From Agromyces soli (GTDB lineage: Bacteria > Actinomycetota > Actinomycetes > Actinomycetales > Microbacteriaceae), in contig NZ_CP094533.1 in assembly GCF_022811605.1 (NCBI RefSeq), forward strand, positions 434,001 to 498,000: a stretch of DNA of 64,000 nucleotides, read 5' to 3'. A program made the position numbers and the translations under genes. This document shows, one piece after another, positions 60,613 through 64,000 of this stretch. Each line of letters begins with the position of its first letter. The first letter of the stretch is position 1. The notes beneath the pieces were generated by a model. That model made no database searches. It was not told the DNA's origin and saw only the letters and a program-made list of their open reading frames with translations.

Positions 60613-61122
60613 ATGCCAGCCGCGCCGTTCACCGTCCGCTCCACCCGTGAAGAGGATTGGCACGAGGTGCGCGCCCTCCGCCTCGAGATGCTCCGCGACG
60701 AGCCGATCGCCTACGCCGAGACCCTCGAGCACGCGCTCGACGTCGACGAGTCGGGCTGGCGGCTGCGTGCGCGGCGCGGCGAGACGGCCGGGCAGACCGC
60801 GCTTGTCGCGATCGAGGGCCAGCGCTGGATCGGCACGATGGGCGGGTACGTGCCGGATGCCGCGACGGGCCCGATGCTCGTCGGCGTCTTCGTGGCCCCG
60901 GACCGCCGCGGCGACGGGCACGGCGTGGCCCGCGAGCTCCTCGACGGCGTCGAGCGCTGGGCGCTCGGCCTCGGCGACACCCTGCGCCTCGAGGTGCACG
61001 AGACGAACGCACGGGCGCGGCGCTTCTACGAGAAGCTCGGCTTCACGCTCACCGGCCGCAGCCGAGAGTACGAGCTCGCGCCCGGCGGCCTCGAGCTGGA
61101 GATGATCAAGCCGCTGCGCTGA
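60613..61122 (+). CDS. GNAT family N-acetyltransferase
   Basis: A 169-residue acetyltransferase. It opens TVRSTREEDWHEVRALRLEM. The acetyl-CoA loop is VFVAPDRRGDGHGVARELLD (about 97-116). The C-terminal LEVHETNARARRFYEKLGFT (about 126-145) is typical. Start ATG 60613. The acceptor is unknown; small-molecule or protein N-acetylation are both possible. Divergent from bS22. Confidence 0.93.
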   Translation: MPAAPFTVRSTREEDWHEVRALRLEMLRDEPIAYAETLEHALDVDESGWRLRARRGETAGQTALVAIEGQRWIGTMGGYVPDAATGPMLVGVFVAPDRRGDGHGVARELLDGVERWALGLGDTLRLEVHETNARARRFYEKLGFTLTGRSREYELAPGGLELEMIKPLR

Positions 61123-61124
61123 CT

Positions 61125-61175
61125 GGTTCGCTGAGCTCGGGGAACCAGAGCGCCCCTCGACGGGCTCGCGGAACC
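61125..61175. repeat. Degenerate copies of the GGTTCGCTGAGC dispersed repeat
   Basis: GGTTCGCTGAGCTCGGGGAA (61125-61144) and CCCTCGACGGGCTCGCGGAA (61154-61173) are altered inverse and direct forms of the dispersed word seen at 60309. They form a weak hairpin between two convergent genes. Confidence 0.5.
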
Positions 61176-61177
61176 GG

Positions 61178-61597
61178 CTACTTGCGCTTGACCGCCTGCG
61201 TGACGCGCTGGGCGGTCTCGGCGAAGGCGGCACCGAGGCGCGAGGCGAAGGCGCGCTGGTCGTCGTTCAGGGCGATGGCGGCGCTCGCGAGGGTCGCGGC
61301 ATCGGCGGCGGCATCCGATGCCGTGAACGGAATGAGCCAGTCCTCGATCGTCTCGAGCGGCTCCCGGTCGAGCCGGTAGTAGCGATGCTGGCCCTCTTCG
61401 CGGACGGCGACGAGCCCCGCCTCGCGGAGCACCTTGAGGTGCTTCGACACGGTCGGCTGGCTGACGCCGAGGGCCGCGACGATCTCCGAGACGCTGATCT
61501 CGCCACCGGACGACGGGTCGCTCTGCTCGCGCTCGAGGAGCACGGCGAGGATGTCTCGCCGGGTCGAATCCGCCACCACGTCGAAGATGTCCGCCAT
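61178..61597 (-). CDS. ArsR-family transcriptional regulator
   Basis: A 139-residue winged-helix repressor. MADIFDVVADSTRRDILAVL opens the domain; the recognition helix is in SVSEIVAALGVSQPTVSKHL followed by KVLREAGLVAVREEGQHRYY. The C-terminal helix from about 75 is Ala-rich. No conserved metal-binding Cys pair is visible, so it may sense something other than arsenic or zinc. Start at 61597; divergent from trkH across a short gap. Confidence 0.93.
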   Translation of the reverse strand: MADIFDVVADSTRRDILAVLLEREQSDPSSGGEISVSEIVAALGVSQPTVSKHLKVLREAGLVAVREEGQHRYYRLDREPLETIEDWLIPFTASDAAADAATLASAAIALNDDQRAFASRLGAAFAETAQRVTQAVKRK

Positions 61598-61667
61598 GGT
61601 GCAAGGGTAGCCACTCCCGCCGGGGAGTACCATGACACACGCGTCACGCAAGGCTGGAGGGGGCTCG

Positions 61668-63113
61668 ATGCACGCACGGCCGACGATCGGGAACCCCGGT
61701 CGCGGGAGCCGCAGCTGGCTCGGGGTCGTCCGCGACGCCGTCGACGGCCTCGTCAAGCACTCGCCGTCGCGCTTCGCCATCCTCGTCTTCGCGGCCCTGA
61801 TCCTCGTCTTCACGCTGCTGTTCTCGCTGCCGATCGCGCGGGCCGGCGAGGCATCCTCGGCCCCGCTGCACGACGCGCTGTTCACCGCCGTCTCCGTCAT
61901 CTGCGTGACCGGCCTCTCGACCGTCGACATGGCGACCTACTGGTCGCCGTTCGGGCACGGGCTCGTCTACCTCGGCGTGAACATCGGCGGCATCGGCGTG
62001 CTGACCCTCGCGACGACCCTCGGCTTCGTGATCTCGCGTCGCCTGGGCCTGCGTGCGAAGCTCATGGCCGCGAGCGACACCAACCCCTCGCGCCTGCACG
62101 TCGGCCCCGTGGCCGAGCGCCAGGCGATCCGCCTCGGCGAGGTCGGCGGGCTGCTCTTCACCGTCGCCGTCAGCGCCCTCGTCATCGAGGCGGCGCTCGC
62201 GATCGGTCTCATGCCGAGCATGCTCGCCGCGGGATACGACGTCGGCCACTCGATCTGGTACAGCCTGTACTACTCGGCGATGGCGTTCACGAACACCGGC
62301 TTCTCGCCGAACCCGGGAGGGCTCTCGCCCTTCGAGCACGACTACTGGATGCAGTCGCTGCTCATGGCCGGCGTGTTCCTCGGCAGCCTCGGCTTCCCGG
62401 TGATCTTCGCGCTCGCGAAGGCCTGGCGCACCCCGCGCAAGTGGAGCGTGCACGTGAAGCTCACGCTCACGACCACCGTGATCCTGTTCATCGCGGGCGC
62501 GGCGATGTTCATCCTGCTCGAGCACGCCAACCCGAAGACCTACGGCCACCTCGACGCCGGCCCGACGATCTTCCAGTCGTTCTTCATGTCGGCGATGACG
62601 CGATCCGGCGGCTTCGCGACCGTCGACATGCACGACCTGTACGGCTCCAGCCAGCTCGTCAGCAGCATGCTGATGTTCATCGGCGGCGGCTCCGCGTCCA
62701 CCGCGGGCGGCATCAAGGTGACGACGCTCGCGGTGCTGTTCCTCGCGGCGGTCGCCGAGGCGCGCGGCGCCCCTTCGATGGAGGCGTTCGGCCGGCGCAT
62801 CCCGCGCGACATGCTGCGCCTGTCGGTCTCGGTCGTGCTCTGGGGCGCGACGATCGTCGCCGCGGCGTCCATCGCGATCCTGCAGATCACGAAGGCGCCG
62901 TTCGAGAACGTGCTCTTCGACGTCATCTCGGCCTTCGCCACCTGCGGGCTGTCGACCGGGCTCACCGCCGACCTGCCGCCGGAGGGCGTGTACGTCATGG
63001 CGGGCACGATGTTCATGGGACGCGTCGGCACCGTCACGCTCGCCGCGGCGCTCGCCGCGAGCACCCGCCGGCAGCTGTTCAAACGACCGGAAGAGAGGCC
63101 CATCGTTGGTTGA
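61668..63113 (+). CDS. trkH: Potassium uptake protein TrkH/KtrB
   Basis: A 481-residue membrane channel subunit for K+ uptake. Four pore-loop repeats are visible, for example FTAVSVICVTGLSTVDMATY (about residues 70-90), FTNTGFSPNPGG, MTRSGGFATVDM and the later FATCGLSTGLTADLP. The start at 61668 (MHARPTIGNP) follows GGAGGGGG at ideal spacing. An in-frame ATG at 61632 with GGGGAG would add 12 residues. The 3' end overlaps trkA by 8 bp. Confidence 0.95.
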   Translation: MHARPTIGNPGRGSRSWLGVVRDAVDGLVKHSPSRFAILVFAALILVFTLLFSLPIARAGEASSAPLHDALFTAVSVICVTGLSTVDMATYWSPFGHGLVYLGVNIGGIGVLTLATTLGFVISRRLGLRAKLMAASDTNPSRLHVGPVAERQAIRLGEVGGLLFTVAVSALVIEAALAIGLMPSMLAAGYDVGHSIWYSLYYSAMAFTNTGFSPNPGGLSPFEHDYWMQSLLMAGVFLGSLGFPVIFALAKAWRTPRKWSVHVKLTLTTTVILFIAGAAMFILLEHANPKTYGHLDAGPTIFQSFFMSAMTRSGGFATVDMHDLYGSSQLVSSMLMFIGGGSASTAGGIKVTTLAVLFLAAVAEARGAPSMEAFGRRIPRDMLRLSVSVVLWGATIVAAASIAILQITKAPFENVLFDVISAFATCGLSTGLTADLPPEGVYVMAGTMFMGRVGTVTLAAALAASTRRQLFKRPEERPIVG

Positions 63114-63774
63114 TCGCATCAAGCACAACGCCCCCGTCCTCGTGATCGGGCTCGGCCGCTTCGGCGCCGCGACCGCGGGGCAGCTCGACCGGCTCGGCCG
63201 CGAGGTGCTCGCCGTCGACACCGACGAGTCGCTCGTGCAGAAGTGGGCCGAGCGGGTCACGCATGCCGTCGTCGCCGACGCGAAGAACATCGACGCGCTG
63301 AAGCAGATCGGCGCCCAGGACTTCTCGACGGCGGTCTGCGCGGTCGGCTCCTCGATCGAGGCGTCCGTGCTCATCACGGCGAACCTCGTCGACCTCGGCG
63401 TGCCGCAGATCTGGGCGAAGGCGATCTCCGCCTCGCACGGCAAGATCCTGCAGCGCATCGGCGCGAACCACGTCATCTACCCGGAGCGGGAGGCCGGCGA
63501 GCGCACCGCGCACCTCGTCAGCGGGCGGATGCTCGACTTCATCGAGTTCGACGACGACTTCGCGCTCGTGAAGATGTACCCGCCGAAGCCGATCCGCGGC
63601 AAGAACCTGACCGAGTCCGGCGTGCGCACCAAGCACAACGTCACAGTCGTCGGCGTGAAGAGCCCGGGCAAGCCGTTCACCTACGCGACGGAGAAGACCG
63701 TGGTGTCGAACCACGACCTCATCATCGTCACCGGCACGGAAAGCGACATCGAGAAGTTCGCGGCGCTCGAGTAG
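63106..63774 (+). CDS. trkA: Potassium uptake regulatory subunit TrkA/KtrA
   Basis: A 222-residue cytoplasmic gating subunit. The RCK N-domain has a Rossmann turn VLVIGLGRFGAATAGQLDRL (about 11-30), with TDESLVQKWAERVTHAVVAD next. The C-domain starts near residue 135 (RMLDFIEFDDDFALVKMYPP). It starts with TTG at 63106, overlapping the trkH stop by 8 bp, with GAGAGG upstream. Binds nucleotide and controls TrkH. Confidence 0.95.
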   Translation: MVDRIKHNAPVLVIGLGRFGAATAGQLDRLGREVLAVDTDESLVQKWAERVTHAVVADAKNIDALKQIGAQDFSTAVCAVGSSIEASVLITANLVDLGVPQIWAKAISASHGKILQRIGANHVIYPEREAGERTAHLVSGRMLDFIEFDDDFALVKMYPPKPIRGKNLTESGVRTKHNVTVVGVKSPGKPFTYATEKTVVSNHDLIIVTGTESDIEKFAALE

Positions 63775-63833
63775 GCGGGCGCGGCCTGCCGGCACGGCGG
63801 GCCCGGCGGCCCGTAAGGATTCCGTTAGGAAGA

Positions 63834-63849
63834 TTCACGAATTCGTGAA
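63834..63849. promoter_or_regulatory. Perfect 16-bp palindrome upstream of an ABC transporter gene
   Basis: TTCACGAATTCGTGAA is perfectly symmetrical and AT-rich, ending 20 bp before the start codon. TAGCGT (63856-63861) could be the -10 box, which places the palindrome over the -35 region. It looks like a TetR-type operator for a regulator that would lie beyond the right edge. Confidence 0.6.
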
Positions 63850-63869
63850 ATCGGCGTAGCGTCGCGCGC

Positions 63870-64000
63870 ATGACCACCGTCATCCGCACCAGCGACCTCG
63901 TGAAGCGCTACGGCCGCACCCGCGCCCTCGACGGGCTCGACCTCCAGGTCGACGCCGGCCAGGTGCACGGATTCCTCGGCCCGAACGGCGCGGGGAAGTC
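63870..64000 (+). CDS. ABC transporter ATP-binding protein (3' end off window)
   Basis: The first 43 residues of a nucleotide-binding subunit: [20 protein letters not shown], then a complete Walker A beginning, [11 protein letters not shown], at the window edge. The N-terminal pattern matches the drug/antibiotic exporter (DrrA/CcmA-like) group. A permease and possibly a TetR regulator are expected just outside the window. The leader is very short after the -10-like box, and no clear Shine-Dalgarno sequence is present, suggesting leaderless translation. Confidence 0.92.
   Translation, partial: MTTVIRTSDLVKRYGRTRALDGLDLQVDAGQVHGFLGPNGAGK

Noticed and set aside
1..64000. CRISPR arrays, insertion sequences, prophage genes or a replication origin
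   Set aside because: No regularly spaced repeats, transposase/integrase motifs, phage structural genes or DnaA-box clusters were seen.

Overview
The window is a GC-rich actinobacterial chromosome segment, most likely from the family Microbacteriaceae (genus not assignable by eye). The signs are a complete menaquinone gene set, Ccs/System II cytochrome c maturation genes, a short archaeal/nondiscriminating-type aspartyl-tRNA synthetase, a 32-residue bS22-type ribosomal protein, a LAGTG (class E sortase) surface protein, many GTG/TTG starts, and a family-like bias for the word GGATGCC/GGCATCC. No integrase, transposase, CRISPR array, phage gene or rRNA was seen. One tRNA gene (Tyr, GTA) is present.

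Layout. 1-8.4 kb: a peptide/opine-type ABC importer operon (minus strand, running off the left edge) faces a MOSC/ferredoxin-reductase fusion and a 992-residue kinase/aminotransferase fusion. Three near-identical palindromes sit in the shared promoter region. 8.5-10.5 kb: fur-katA peroxide-response pair with a perfect operator. 10.6-12.6 kb: acidic protein, acetyltransferase, PfkB sugar kinase. 12.7-14.6 kb: an AfsA-like autoregulator synthase overlapping a TetR receptor-like gene, next to the stump of an epimerase/reductase gene. 14.6-22 kb: DUF3060 lipoprotein, a 1395-residue LAGTG adhesin, a LuxR-type regulator. 22.3-26.6 kb: tRNA-Tyr, PH-domain membrane protein with a newly spotted 54-residue partner, MOSC protein, YajQ, hydrolase, prepilin peptidase.

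26.6-47.4 kb: ferredoxin reductase, polyprenyl diphosphate synthase and menaquinone genes menG, menF, menD, menA, menE, menB and menC. This set is interrupted at 31.4-38.6 kb by PPK2 and by a flavin-dependent module: standalone riboflavin kinase, flavin reductase, PadR regulator, DszA/NtaA-type monooxygenase and an SsuABC/ThiXYZ-like importer. Two direct copies of a 70-bp hairpin repeat flank the flavin module. A MerR/efflux pair follows at 45.8-47.4 kb.

47.5-52.4 kb: cytochrome c maturation (ccsB, resB, ccdA, tlpA-like) plus a phosphatase. 52.4-53.8 kb: aspS. 53.9-59.9 kb: a sulfatase module (formylglycine-generating enzyme, SulP transporter, HAD phosphatase, arylsulfatase). 60-64 kb: glutaredoxin-like protein, bS22, acetyltransferase, ArsR regulator, TrkH/TrkA potassium uptake, and the start of an ABC ATPase behind a perfect 16-bp palindrome.

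Together the genes describe an aerobic, menaquinone/cytochrome c-respiring soil or surface bacterium with organosulfur/sulfate-ester scavenging, peroxide defence and a possible small-molecule signalling locus. Convergent genes and operon ends are often closed by long, strong hairpins, two families of which recur in the window.
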